Shown: positions 21,273 through 46,890 of the stretch, in pieces | Position numbering within the stretch: position 1 is the first letter of the stretch | Layout: each line of letters starts with the position of its first letter | Origin: Lepisosteus oculatus | Taxonomy: Eukaryota > Chordata > Actinopteri > Semionotiformes > Lepisosteidae | DNA length: 64,000 nt | Assembly (NCBI RefSeq): GCF_040954835.1 | Contig: NC_090711.1 | Location: 4,471,501-4,535,500, forward strand | Direction: 5' to 3' | Notes under the pieces: model-generated | Seen by the model: the letters and a program-made list of their open reading frames with translations, nothing else | Database searches by the model: none | Told to the model about the DNA's origin: nothing | Translations under genes and position numbers: made by a program

Positions 21273-24200
21273 TGACTCTAGAAATTGTAAGACATTTCTA
21301 CCAGAAACAAATGGCATCATACATGTCATTTAACAAATGCAATCACCTGACAGCATTCAACAGTGGAGAGCTGTGTAGTGTGTGGGAAACCAAAACTTGC
21401 CTGTAAGTACATACTGGCTAAATTCAGAATGTTATTAATAGCCAATCATGTAGAGCATTATTGGACAAAAACTGCAGTTGAATGCAATCCCATTATTCTA
21501 AGAGTTATTCATTTTGCCTGGTGAGAAGTCATAGAAAGGTGAAAAGAAATATTCAACATGTTTTATGGTTACCATTACAATGCCTTTACTGGTTCAGAAC
21601 TATTAATTGACATAATGGGATCTGAAGGACTGAATAGTGTTTTTTCCACAAAGTCAGCTTGGATCAGGAACATTCAACTTACACCCTTTTCAGCCCTCTT
21701 CAACACATCCAGCTTGAGAAAATAGTTTTTTAGAAAACCAGCACCTTAAAAGTTATAGCTATCCTGCTAATTTATGAATTAAATAATGGCAATGCTAGTT
21801 GCAGGAGCATTCTGCTATAGAATGAACTGGAAAGGCCAGAGATGTAATGGCCATGTTATGATGATAATCATAGCACATCTCTGCCAGACCACATTTAAGT
21901 AAACTTAGTGATTCCTTAAGGAACATTAAGAATAAGGTCACGCTTAAAGGAAAGAAAAAAGTTTTCATTTAAATGTGATAAATCAAAAGTGATATTTGTT
22001 TTGACTCTAGTCATTAACCACTGTTCGGCTGCAATTTACACAATGCCGTAATTTCAGACTGACACCTTGGTTGCCAACAGAAACAGACTAGATATTGTAA
22101 ACCACTTTAGCCATTCCTTGCCATGTACTGTAAATACTTCTCTAGAGACTTAAATATAATTTCATGATGATGTAAAAAAATGGTTTGCAATGGGTATTTT
22201 TTACAGAAGTCTCATTTTGGCTTGTCATTAATATACAGACTTAAAAAATATATTTGGCATGGAAAGAAACTACACGATGCAGCTCCCTCTCTCACCCCTC
22301 AAAAAAAGAAAAGATCTAAAATGATTATTTCCCTCCTTTTTGGTTAATTTTTAGTTGTTCCAGTCTTACTGTCAAGTTATGAAATAAGATCAGCCTAGAC
22401 ACAAATGTGTGTGAAAGTCATTTCTTTTAAAATGTAGCTTGATTAATTAGTATACACCTGGTTTGGATGAAACCCAAGAGAATATAATGGTTCCCAGTTT
22501 GGTCTGTGAGCCTATAGGGCACACTGCAGCTCTGCAGGCTTTGACGCAGTTGGGCATCTTTCTCTGCATCAGCACCAGGTTGTATTAGCACCCAGAAAGA
22601 TTGACCACTTTGCCGTCTGACCTGGAATTTCTGTGCTGTCAGGTTGTGAGGCACATTTGCAAAACATTCTGGGAAAATTGTAGAAAGGTATGCTCACCAA
22701 CCCTTAATCGTGGTTGGAAATTATGCTCTTCGAGTAATGGGTTCATGCTTTTCAAGGGAGTCTGATTATAATTACACTAAACCATCTTAGAACCAATCCA
22801 TAGTGGACCAACAATTATAGTCCATTATAAGTTGTCCTGTATGTTAGTAGAGACTTTCACATGTTCAGCACCAGTGTAACCAATATATATTTATGGAAAC
22901 AGGTTTTCTTTTTTAAATAATCAAAACAGGGGTTTCCTCCTCCAGGTTGGTTAATACTGCTCAGGCTAAATGAAACAATTGTGAATCCTATAATCAGATG
23001 TCTTTCATTCAGCAGCACACAGTGTTCAACAGAACAGTAATCAATCCAGATCCAACCAGGCCTGTAGTGAACCAACACTCAACTCACACTGTGGGATGCT
23101 GTCTCATACATGATCAGTTCTTTAAAAAATGTACCAGTTATCAGTATTATTCCATCATTATTAATAATATTAGAACTTTCATCATCAACACCATGATTAT
23201 TATTTATGTCTTTGTTTCATTGTAATTATTTAGATTTACTGTACATATATTTTTTTGCAGTGAATAGCAACAGTCTGGCCATGACCAGCAATTGACAGAG
23301 TAAGGCTTGACTGTACTGTTGGCTTAAGTGGTGCTTTAACCAGACTCACAGTTAGCACCAATGTTAACTCATTGATACTGAGGACTCCCCTTCCCCCTCT
23401 CCCCTGTCTTGTTCCATAAAGCTACTGGCCTCTTCCTGCATGGGAGTTGGATTCACCATTGTGGACCTGCCGCATAGTGGCATTCCCCATTGCCTCTCCA
23501 GCGACAAATACAGTATGACCCTTTCGCAATATGTTGAGAAGTCGGGGCAAATAATTGTAAGCTGGTTTCTCATACGGTAAAGACAGAGGAACCGAAATCT
23601 TGCGAGTCAAAAAAGAAAGCAAAATACGATGTCTTCCCCTTCTTTGTTTGGTCTCGGTTTGCTTCAGCTGATGCTACAGACAGGATTGATTGACAAGACT
23701 GTGTGTAAAAGATTCTACTTTTAAGTAGAGCAACATCCCATTTTTATGCATTTCAAATTTGAAAGATTAAGTGATACAAAAACATTGCAGACTTTCCACT
23801 CATTTCTAGCACCTACTGCTGTGAGACAAACGTCTTCCCATGCTCTTATTGTCTTTTCATTAGTGTTGATAACGGGAGCTAAGGGAAGATTATATGTAGG
23901 GTTGACATTTAATATAGCAGAAAATGTCATAAAAGCAGTTCCAGACAATCTATCAATTCACTTGAAATAATCACAAATAAAAAAGATTTTCACAAGCTAG
24001 TCATTGTTTTTAAGGCTGTTATCCTCAGCCATTTTGCTACTGTATTTTAGCCATCTACACTTTGATCACAGCTTTTTGTTTTTGAATAAGGATATACCAT
24101 TTATAATATGCTTTTTTCATTAACTGACATTACAATGGTTTGGCCCAAACTGTAAACTTTTAGTTAACAAACAATTGGATTGTATCAGTCACAAACTCTA

Positions 24201-24690
24201 CAATAACCCGAAAGTAAGGCAGACATATAAACTTGGTTATAAAAAATAAGTTACAAGACATGGCCACTGAGAAAAAAAAAAGACAAGTCTGCAAACCATT
24301 ACCATACCGAAGCAAACCAACCTACAACCCTTTGCATATTAATAATGCAGTGCTACAAAGTCAACTCAACAAAGACGCGCGGGCTTCATGTCAAACACTG
24401 CTGAACTGCAAAATAATTATTTTTCTGCTACAGCCAGTAAAGAAAAACATACAGTATACAAATCTGACTGGCACACTCTTCTGCAGCAGTTTCTTCAGAT
24501 TGCTTTTGTACACTCTCTGGCCTTATTGTTGTCTGCAAATGTGCCCAATGTGCCTGGATACGGTACGCTGGCGTTAAGCCTGTGAGGTCAACAGCCCCTG
24601 ACCCTCGTCTGCGTGTTAACTTCCGGGTTTATCCTTCCTTGTAAAGGATGGGGTGCCTCTCATCAGGTCTTAGACCTCAGTGAAGACTGG

Positions 24691-35830
<11,140 letters not shown>

Positions 35831-36094
35831 TCAATATACTATAAAGATCATTTTCAGCTATTTTTTTTAAAGCTGCTACTTGACCATTATTCATTTCCTG
35901 AAGGAAACCAGTGAACAATCTGGCTGGGCAGCGTGGTCCATATTCTCACATCCTGGAGAGTAAAGAAGTGCCCCTCTTCTCAAGAAGAATGTGCTGTCTG
36001 TGTAATTACACAATCAGTAATGGTCAGAGGGGAGAGAGGCACCACAGGCAAGTAACGAAGTAGGGAGCATATATACGTTCCTCATGTGAGCCAG

Positions 36095-36292
36095 GGATGA
36101 GTCCATAGGGGACAGTTTAAATATAGGCTGTATGTCTTTGGGAAGTGTGATGAACCTGGAGCTGCTAACAAAAGCTCATGCAAACTAAGGCAGAACACAC
36201 ATATTCCACACAGACAGGTGCCTTTGGCTGGAATTGAGATCCTGGATCCATGAGGCAGCAATTCAAACTACCATGTCATCATGCCTCTAATT
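36095..36292 (-). mobile_element. tRNA-derived SINE, decayed
   Basis: The minus strand has tgctgcctcatggatccagg, then atctcaattccagcc, ctgtctgtgtggaa, and later ttcccaaagacatacagc. This is the order of the SINE family at 11393-11620, with more substitutions. Confidence 0.55.
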
Positions 36293-39200
36293 ATACTTAT
36301 CTTCCAAATCCTTTTAATGCCTGTGCCTTGATTGAATGCTTTCCCACAATGCAATTAAAGCCACCCGTAACTCCCTATCCTGCAGTCAGCAAGAATGACT
36401 TAACTCTGTCACGTTAACCAGCTTTAAAGTTTTCATGGATTGACATTAACTATAGCAACAGTATAATTCTCGGAAAATGAGGTCTTCATGAAAATTTCTA
36501 CCAGCAGTGTTCGTCAGGCATGTCAAACAATGTTGCTATAGCAACATAGAAGTTTGAGTCGCACGGGCAGCAGCAGAGTAATGACTGAGTAACAGATGAA
36601 GCCTTTGTTCTGTGATTTGAATTGAATGATGCTGCTGTGTTGTGACCACGCATTATCCAGGAGCACAATTAAAGAGCTGGTACAGAGCAGGGAAGATTTT
36701 TTAGATATTCAGTGGAGCATCAGTGTCGGTTTTGCTTAAGCAAAAGGGTTTTGAGCCATTTCGGGTTACAGAATAATTCATATGAGGCACCTCACAACAT
36801 AACTGTCAAAAATAAGAGCTGCATAGAGCCAATGCAAAACGGGAGGAAAAGATCCTGAAAAGAACTGTGCACAAAACTTCACCTACTTCACCTATTCAAC
36901 AGCTCTTGAGAGCTCCTGTAAGTTTGTTCTTCACATGCTGCTTCGTGGGCAAACAATGATTCATTCTGCCTTCAAGAGCACACAGATTTTTTTAACACTT
37001 TTCCAGCTTCAGGGTGACTCTATTACCCGAAAGGCAGCAGTTGTTTTGCTAAGCATGAGGAGCACATCGACACACTGGCAGCAGTGCAGACAGATCTCTA
37101 ACAAAATCACATGCCAGCCGGTCTCGGTGACCACTGCAGAGCCCACTTCTAGGGACATTGCACACTCTAGACTCTAACTACTGTTTAACCATTCCCAGCT
37201 TATACTGTAAGTGCCACCTCAGCTCTCACACAGCTTGTAAAGTCTAATGACTCCACTATCCACAGATGGCTATACTCACAACCACACGTGCTGGCTAATA
37301 AAATGCATGGGCATTCTCTTGACTATGACTGAAGAAACGTCAGCTGGAAAAGGGACTGCATGCCCAGCTGAGGCTCCCTGTGAGAGCCCTGCTGTGTCAT
37401 GATCCTTATGGTTTCACAAATTCACTGCCAGATTATTTATCCACCATGGGATAGAAGTAGGCAAATAAAAACTCACAGTCAGTCAATCAAACAGAGACAG
37501 AAAGCAAGCAAGGCCTAGAAGAGTCACATTCTCGGACACAAACTTCAGAATTACAATGAAGTGTGAAATGTCTCGAAACACAGAACATGGTATAAGAGTA
37601 TTTGCTCTCCTTCCTTGCTGGTGACGGACAGCACACTATATTTGTTGGAGCTGTGTGCTCCTTGGTGGGTGGGAAAACGCAGAGGAAGTGCTGGCTGCTC
37701 TGCTGGGGCAAGATATCATCCTTTTCATGGGCTGAACACCTGTAGTCTCTGGCATCAGTCAACATGGGTCAATCGCTTTTGCTAGCTGAGCCGGTTTGGA
37801 CCCACCCCCGTCAGAAATTCAACGCGCAAGTCAACATCCTGTAGTTGTGACTTCCTTATTCGCGACATGCATGAATGTTGACTGAGTGTGGTCAGGACAT
37901 TAAATAATCATTCTGCACCACTATGGATGTAATAGAAACTTGAAGTATCTTTCATGCATATGTTAAGTGTCTCCAAACCTACTGAACCAATACTTAGCTT
38001 CCTTATTACAGTCCTGTAAGAAAATCAGATGGGTTGCGAGTGGGAGCTTACCCTCTGATATATTATGCCTGTCAGGTTGCTTGTACCTCACTGATCTGAT
38101 GATCGCACCTCACTCTTTGTTGAAAGATTCCAAAGAATCAGCCTAATAACTGAACCTAGAAGTTAAATACGGATTTAAAACAGACAAGTGTTAAAAACAG
38201 AAAACATAAATGGGTTTCTACTTCTTTCAAGGCACTTGGGGAACGAAGACAAGCTTGAGGGACTGAATCCAGGTTCAAGCATTCCTGTATATAGGTACAT
38301 CTAATGACACATTCATCAGTGCAGGGGTGGATAATTAATAATTCATCTTTAACATTTAGTTCAAATGTAATAGTAACTTCCTGTTAGGGCCTACTGGGAG
38401 TATAAATCATTCCTGGCTGATGAATGCAGTCTGACTGCTATATGCTTTCTGTCTTCTGATTAGTTTTATCACTGCCTTCAAGAGTGTCTTGCAATGACAG
38501 CCTACGGCACAAGTAATAACTGAGCCATTCAGATACTTGTCATTTATTCTTTGGAGTAATTAGCACTTACTATCCCCAGAGGTGCCAGTTGTGAAGGACT
38601 GCGTCTGCTTCCTTCACTATCAAAGTGTTCCTTAGTTGCTCGTACTAAGAGATCCTCATGTGACAGGGAAAATCAAAGCCCAGAGAGGTAAATCTATGTC
38701 ACCGTTTTTTGAAAATCAATGTGCACCTTGTCATAGCAAATGGCATAATTTATGGCTTACTGCCACCTGTGGGCAATATCATTCACCGAATAATAAAAAA
38801 TAAGCTCTAAAACTATTGTCTCAACATTCAAGTGTACCAGCTGAGTGTAAGATGGTGAAACAGTCTTGTGCTAAAATAATTACAGCACAATTGGTTCAAT
38901 TATTTTTTCTCACTTTCAAAATAGTAAAATAATAAAAAGAAATCAAATATCTTTTTCTGTTATGAATCTCTTACACCAGTCTGAGACCAGCCCACATGCA
39001 CAAATATTCTCAGCTGAAGGTATTTGACCATCGTGCTGGAGAAACCTGTAAGTGCTACAAACCATTGGAATGAATTAGATTGGTTCTGACATGGTAGTGG
39101 ACGCGATTATAATCCTCCTTGTCACAGCAGTTGGATGACCATGCTTAAGGTTTGACAATTTTCTGGTTCAGGTTATTAGGCGAAAATCGTATTTCTATCT

Positions 39201-42037
39201 TCCTCTTCTTTTCGTACATGGAAGTTCTTAAGATCATATACTGTACCAGGAATGGATTAAACTCAGGATTACAGTGCTGGTTAAATTGCTAGTGATATGA
39301 CTTGGCAAAGGTACTGAACATGTGGCTTGAACAATTATTCAGCAAGTCAGGTCTCACAGAATGTAACTTCATTTTGAATTTCTTGTGAGCACAATTTCCA
39401 GTGACATACTGTGTAATCTTCTAAAGTCAAGTGCTTTTGTAGCCTCAGCATAGTTTTCTTCACAACCTCCTCCGGTTTCTAAAAAACCACATCCAATGCA
39501 ACATCTACCATCAAATGTTATATTATAACAAGTACAGGTTGAAACTCCCTTCCAGAATCTTTTAACAGCTGTCAAAACAACCCTTTCAAACCAATCTTAC
39601 AAATGTATCCTATGGTATTTTAAGATTCAGTATTTTTCCTATTATATATTTCCTTTTATATATTTATAGTTGCCTTGAAATCTCATGAAACACCATGGAG
39701 CCCCATCAGTGTGAAGCACTATGCACTTAGAAATAACATGTACTGTACTACTCAACACAAAATTCACAAACAGTTACAAACAGTAGTTTGATTTATCTGC
39801 AGGATAGCTGTTTTCTGAAAACAGGCTTTGTAGGGCTGAAGACCTCTTTACCCACTGAAGTAGTTGAATAATGTAGCTCCAGTAGATCTGATGTAGTGCA
39901 TCAGAGTTGTGCAGTGGGTTGAGAAGTACCTCTTGTCATATAACTACAGGGATGGCTGAGGCACAGATTAAGGCATTTCATCCAAGAACGGTTTATTAGG
40001 ACAAGCACACTTCAGTTTCTCAGGCTCATGCACAGGGATTCCAGCCTTCTGACTTCTGTTGCCAGACCCACAAAGCTAACCCCTGGAGGATCACCTTCTG
40101 CATAAGGTCAATTAGCTGTTGAAACCACAGAGACCATATTGGCAGGACTTTTATGGCAGCTTATGCTACCATATTTGTAAGATAAAAAACAATCTTGAAA
40201 CATACCATGTCATACTGTATGTGCATAGTGTCTGCCTCTTCGTGGTCAGTGCTAATATGAACGCATGCCTGAACAATCAAAAATGACAAGATGAACAGCC
40301 ACAAGCTCCCCCTCTGCGCAGCCCTGTCATATGACATCACACAACCTGCAATTACTATCTCAACTACAGGCATGGTGTAAAAATAAATAGCAGGAACAAT
40401 GCAGAAGTATTTTGCATTGAAGATTAAGTCAATCCTTATTCATAACATGTCATCAATGTTCTAGGGATTCGAATGTTCCAGAGCAAAAAGATTTGCATTT
40501 GGTTATCAGTGATGACAGCTGAAAACACAGCTGGTGTAGATCTATAAAAGGACTGTGGCTGGATCACTTGTTCAGGCTGTCAAAAGACTGTTACATTCCT
40601 ATATCTTTTTGGGTATTTATTTTGTAAATTTGATACCCTGGGAATTCAGCCATTCAGTTTCATGGTTCACTTTTTACAACAGCTTGTAACAACTTGTTTT
40701 TTTTCTTAAAGAAATATTAAAGTGCCTCTATTGGGATAATTTCTCACTGAAAGATATTCCTGGCATTTCTTTAAGAAAGGTATCAGTTTGCAAGAAATCA
40801 CAGCATAGAGACACACAGGTGCCAGGACCTTACCTCTGAGATCTGGGTACACAACTCACATTGCCCTTTGCCTTACAAACACTGCATTACTCAAGCCTTC
40901 TGACATACTATAGGTCATGTGCCTGAACTTTGGGAACTTTGGAAACTATCATACACCTTACTTTAAAGGGTACAGCTATTGCACACTTTATGGATTAGCC
41001 TGGATCATGAGATGTGACCATTTTCCTGAGTCACAATCATCGATCTTTCCTGTTTGACTGGAACATCTTAACTGATGATGTCTACTTTACAGAAAATGCT
41101 TTCCAAACACAGAAAGGCAGAGGGAGGGGTGGTAGTGGTTGACGTTTAGGGAGTAGGGAACATTAGTCAAGGGTTCTTTTGGAAACACAAGAGACATGAC
41201 CACCCTGACTCAAATCTTGCTCAAGACTGAAATCAATTCCTTCCCTGTGTCCTTGGGGTGCACTAAGAATTCCAGAAACAAGACAGAATATATATGAAAA
41301 GGCTACACTCTTATGGTCAGCTTCAGGAAACTGGTTACAGTACATTCAGCGATGTTAAATGCAGAGCACTTTCAAGACAAAGTTAAATCCAGCTGCAATT
41401 TCTGCTCTGGCCTATGCAGATCAGTGAAAATGTGGTAGAATCTATTTTGCTCTGTGTTCTACTCCTTTTATCATGCCAATAAAGATATACTTTATAAGGA
41501 TGTGAGAAACATAGTCAACACAAAGCGACTTATAAATAGTCAACATGCTGTTTTCATCACGGCTGATCAAAGGAAAATCTGTGCACTGCAGTTTCCCTGC
41601 AAATCCCCACAACAGTGTGTTTTTGTATATGAATACTGGGCCATAACTTTTAAATCAGATGAGTTTTAATTATACATTGTAATTATATCTAAAACCCTCA
41701 AAGAACTTGGGGGAGAGGAAAGTATCTCTGTGTGAGGTGATGAAACTGTCTGTAAGATCAATGTTTGCTATGATCTGAAAGAAAGCATCTTTTACTGAAG
41801 TAACTTTTGCTTACTTTTTACCTATCATTACTACTGTCAATGCATTTATTTTATCCTATTATTTCAAAACATAATTTTCAAAAACTTTTTTCAAGCAGAC
41901 CTTCAAATAATGGATTAATTGATTTCATTTAGGTGAATTGTGTACACCGTAACATTTTATACTGAGCACTACATTATACATATGCAACATATATACACAT
42001 TCTTTACATACACTGTAACATAACAACGTAAGATTAC

Positions 42038-42059
42038 AACATAATAATATTATTATGTT
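42038..42059. repeat. Perfect 22-bp AT-rich palindrome
   Basis: The sequence aacataataat followed by attattatgtt is its own reverse complement. Outer gtaacataa and ttatgttac segments extend a looser hairpin-prone cluster over about 42014-42062. Confidence 0.95.
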
Positions 42060-45000
42060 ACATTATATCATAACAATAATACACAACTTTCAATGCAGAT
42101 GGGAACTGATTGGGATCATTGGTGTCACGATCACCAGCTGTACCTGAGATGGACAGACAGGCCACAGACAATACGAACAGCACAGCACAGTAATGGCTGA
42201 GCTAGAAAAGATATTTCTAACAAGGGGCAACAAACAGAGCATAGCAAGGAACCAGAGACAGATGGAGAGAGAACAAAGCAGTTTCCTAAAAAAGAAAAAA
42301 AAAAGAAATCAGGAAAAAAGAACCCCCTCTTCGTTGTAATAATAAAGCAATACTTTCTTAAAAGAGAAATCCTGCTACCTGAGGACTCTTCCTTCATGCT
42401 ATTATTGAATAACAGTATAAGTACTATATCACAGGAACTGACTGTTATGACAAGATACAGCAACCATCTATTAAAGTGAAACGTAGCTTTAAAGAAGAAT
42501 ATTAGGGAAATATTTCAGCACTGTGAAAAATGTAATGAAAGATTGGGGTTCACTAGATAAAAATATTTGGAAATAAAAAGCATGACTGTGGCGTCAGCTT
42601 TCACAGGAATATTTATTTCACCTTGTGGAAAGTGAAATAGTACTGAGTCCTTCAACCCCACTGATCCCACTGAAAATGTAGTTTTTGGAATGGTCTTCTG
42701 AGTGGTTGTAGCAATCACTCAGTGAATGCAGTTTGCCATAATTACAAGTTGTCCTTATTTATGTCTCTTGCTGAATTAGTGAAAAATGACCTGTAACAAA
42801 CTCTTTTATGGGATGCTTTTAGGCCTGAATTATTTTAGTGCACTGAATTTGAATGAGAAAGGCTAAAGTAGATTCATTCCGAAGCTTTAGATTTAGTCAT
42901 ATTTAAAAAAAGAAAAAACATGCTGCCTTATGAAAACTCACAGCCCAACTACTGAGTTGAACTATATTAAGAGTTTTCCCTGAAGGGATTAATTTACATG
43001 ATAAAGCATTGCCTTACATACATCACTTTATAAGATGTAGGTTCTTTGGTGACATGCATAGTCCAAAAGTCCAGAGACCACTTTAATAGACTAAATCATT
43101 CCAACAGAGTCATTTGCTTCTAGTAAACCAACAAAGCTTTGTACTTCACATTATTTTGAAGCAATCAAGTAAGGAGGTTAATCATTAAAAACATCAAAGA
43201 CAATAAATTGGATATGTAATAACAAATAAAACTGTAATGTTTGAGTTAAACTATGTTAAACACATACAAAACTTAGATTAAAAAGACTAGCAATTGCTGG
43301 GAATTGGTCTATGACTTCAGCTGCAAAACCAATGAAGGAATATAGGAGAAGCTTGTACCACTTATAGAACATTTAAGAAAAACATCCAAAATTTACTAAT
43401 GAGGAGATCAGAGGAAGGAAGGATCTAGCAGTTGCAATGCAAGCATTAGCAGAACTAAATACCACGCTGAGTTACGTCTAAGTACTGAAGCTTTAAACCC
43501 TGCCTACTGAAGCTTTAAAGGAAGACAAAAAATCCCTCAGGATTTGAAGGAGGATGTGACAAGTGAATGCTTTTAAAAAATAAAGAACATATTTAAGTGC
43601 GTGTTAAAACAACTCATGCTTCTCAGGACCATGTTGTGATTACTTTAGTTAATGTGGATTGTTTTCCTGTTTTTAAAGCATTAAAATGAGGGACATGTGG
43701 TTCCTGGTCTCATCACATAATGGCAATCTCTTGAATAGAATGAATTTCAGACTAGCCAGACTGAAGAGCACCACAATTATTAGACTAGGACAGGAATTAA
43801 CAGTCTGTTTAATGCATACTGAGTAAGTGCACTGAAGAAAAAAACAAACCGAAAAATGATCAAGCCTCTGACATTTCTAATTAATATAAATAGCACTATT
43901 GCTTTTAAACTGAAGGATGAAAATGTAAATCAATGTTTTCAGTCACTGGAACACCAAATTCAAACTGTGACTTCTATAGAGAAATTCTTTACTTGAAACA
44001 GCCTACTGTACCTCAAGATGCAGCATTTTGGTTTTTTTAAAAGCAAAAACAACCTTCTTTCACTATTAATTCTAACAATCACCATGTGAGATTTTTTTAT
44101 TTTAAAATACGGCACATACTATATGATTAGAGTAATAGCAGTATTCCAAGCATGGCTTCTTTAAGCATTAGAGAAGATTTTTTCATGTCTAAGACGTCAA
44201 AACTGACACATGTGTCTGCTCTAGTCAAAATCACAGGTGTACTACAGCCAGAGTCAACTGACATACTTCAAAGCACCAAGATGACTGACGTGACCTTATT
44301 CTGGTATTATAAAATGATATTATTAGAAGAAAGCTATGAATTTTGATTACTATGAGTGATTTCATGAACCGGTGGCAGTAGATAAACAGCTTTACTTTCC
44401 CTTTTAAAGTAGTTTGCAAGACTTTTATTAAAACTTCATGCAAACCCATTCATATCTATATCTGTACACACTACTTGGGAGTTTAATGTCCTTAGAATGA
44501 CTAGAAAGTTTGGTCTTAGAAAGACATCAAAATCGAACCATTGTGTTACTGAAGAGCTCTTTGCTAACAGTTTGAGGAACTTTTCCTCAAAGAAAATAAA
44601 AAAAAAAACATTTTGTTCAAATCCTGTTCACCCAAGTACATATAGGCAATAAAAAGGGCACAATTGATTATTTGTGTTTAATAATTAAGTGATTGAACAT
44701 AATTTCACACTGCTAGGTTTTCATGAATTGACTAGCTTTGATGTGAGTCAGTAGTTAAGTTCTGTTAGACAGGCTGGAGAGAAATCAATGGTAACAAGGA
44801 TCTATGCAGCATTCCTCTTTCACAAAAGACTGATGATGCACAGAACATGTGCACAGCAGACATTTTCATTCAGTTTATAGTAAAGAAACCATACTGGTAC
44901 ACACTCACCATAAAGCCTTTGAGTTCTAAAGAACTGAATATCAGAGAACCTACTTCTTTGTTCATGATGTGGCATGGTAAAATGACAGTATATATACATA

Positions 45001-46874
45001 TAATTTTTGGGGTTTGAAAGACCAGTTTGATCTCCCAACCAAACTAGACTAAAAGGACAAATACCACATGAAATTGGCAGTGCCAGTATGTTCAGAGAAA
45101 ATATTCCAAACAGTGCATATGAAAAAACAAACATACTAATAGGCCCAGGATGCCTCATAAAAGTTTACTAACACTGCCCTGATCAAAGAACATTTTTATG
45201 AAGATGAAGGACAGTGGGAGGAAGATGAAACTTGTTCTGGAACTTCTGGAAGGAGTTTGTCTTTTGTGGGTTTTTGTGTTTACTGGCTCTCATTGTTTCA
45301 GGTGATTGGAGGCCAATAGAGATTTTATTTTAATTCACAGACTGTGATGAAACTCAAAGCTTTGCAAAAGTAAGGGGAGTGGCCTTTTCGGTTTACTTAA
45401 CAAGGGGGTTGCAGAAAAATACTGGAAATAATCCACTATTATATCTGTGCCATTGAATATCAAAAGCAGTGAAAAATTCAGAGATCTTCAGAGATACACA
45501 CTAAGTTTGAACATCTGAAATACAAGCTTTTTCGGCCATTATATCCCTGAAATCAATCCCTATACGACCAACTATATAGTACATTGACTCACTGTGACAA
45601 TATAGGTTTTATGCACCTAAAGGGCTTTTCTTTATGCTCAGTGCTAGTAGGTATTTAACACTACACTTCCAAGCACTTGTTTTGAATTAACTATGACCTA
45701 GGTTTTGGCAGGACCGGTAGCCTAAAGTAATACATCATATCACTGTTGCATCACTATTTCAGAACCTGGGGGGCTTTGACTGCATGCTGACTTCAGAGTC
45801 AGATTTCAGTGCATTTCCAGCTTTTTAATTTTACCAGAGCTAGTTTCCAAATGTTTGTTGCCCAGTATCTTTTCATGTGTGATAGATTTATTTGTGGTCC
45901 ACAGCTAATCAGTTTCAGTACTTACTGACGAAAAAAAAAATTATTCAAAGAGTGCTGGGTTATTTATAACTAGGCTTATTTATGTAAATTGTAACAGCAT
46001 GCATTCAATCACAAAAACTCTTGAAATTCCCAATGGGGACCGGTGCCTGCACTGAAGTTACTGAAAGACCAGGCAAAAAAGGACTGTTCTCAGCCTCCCA
46101 AGTCCATTCACTCTTTCAAACACTCACCCAGGTTGTATTTGACAGCATAGTCACGCAAACCTGATGAATGCATGATAGATTTGTTGGAGTCTAACCACCC
46201 TCTTTTGTGCTTCTTCATCTTTACCTTATATGACATGAATTTGCCTTGAGAACTGTTGCTAAGTGACTTTAAAAAGCCCTTGGAAATCTACACCAGTGCC
46301 AACTTTTGTCTTAAATCCTGGAAATCAACACAAATATACAGAAGCTCTGTCCATTCATTTAAAAGGAGGAAAGTAAGGCCCACAGGTCGAAAACTACTGA
46401 TTCTGGGCAGACGTGCAGACCAGGGTGTATAATGGTTATACTATATACAAGAAGTCAATGTAGATATGCTGCACACAGCTTGGTCACAAAATAGTCTGTC
46501 ATTCTGCCTGATGTCTCTGCTCTTTCGAGTTTCATGTTTTTCTGTTTTATTTTTTTATTTTGTAGGAGTTCTTCGTAGCAAGCAGCTTTGCTGAAGGCTC
46601 ATGCTGCTCATGTGTAATTACATATTGGAGCCCGCATGAGTGCCATCCTCCGGGCAGTCCTGCGGAATTTACAAACTGTTTTCTCATTCCTTGAATCCTA
46701 ATCAAGGCCCTTAAGTGACAATCAGGAGCCCAGACACTTGATGATAGCGCGATAATCTCCACAGCCTGCATTGACAGGAGCAGATATTAAAGAAACGTTG
46801 ATTAATGGAATGTCATTTAACCTCAATTATTTCATTATCTGAAGATAGCATGGGAAAAGCTTTTATTCAAATTA

Positions 46875-46890
46875 CCCCCCCCCATCCCCC
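46875..46890 (+). repeat. C-rich homopolymer tract
   Basis: Nine C, then at, then five C, in an AT-rich background. Confidence 0.9.

Larger units (their letters stand above)
18608..24690. other. Intergenic region and XKR7 3' flank
   Basis: About 6 kb without a recognised exon. It includes a CpG-retaining pocket (19795-20110, listed separately), a CAAA microsatellite, and the unresolved XKR7 3' UTR at its right end. No canonical poly(A) signal close to the XKR7 stop was found on the minus strand. Confidence 0.5.
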
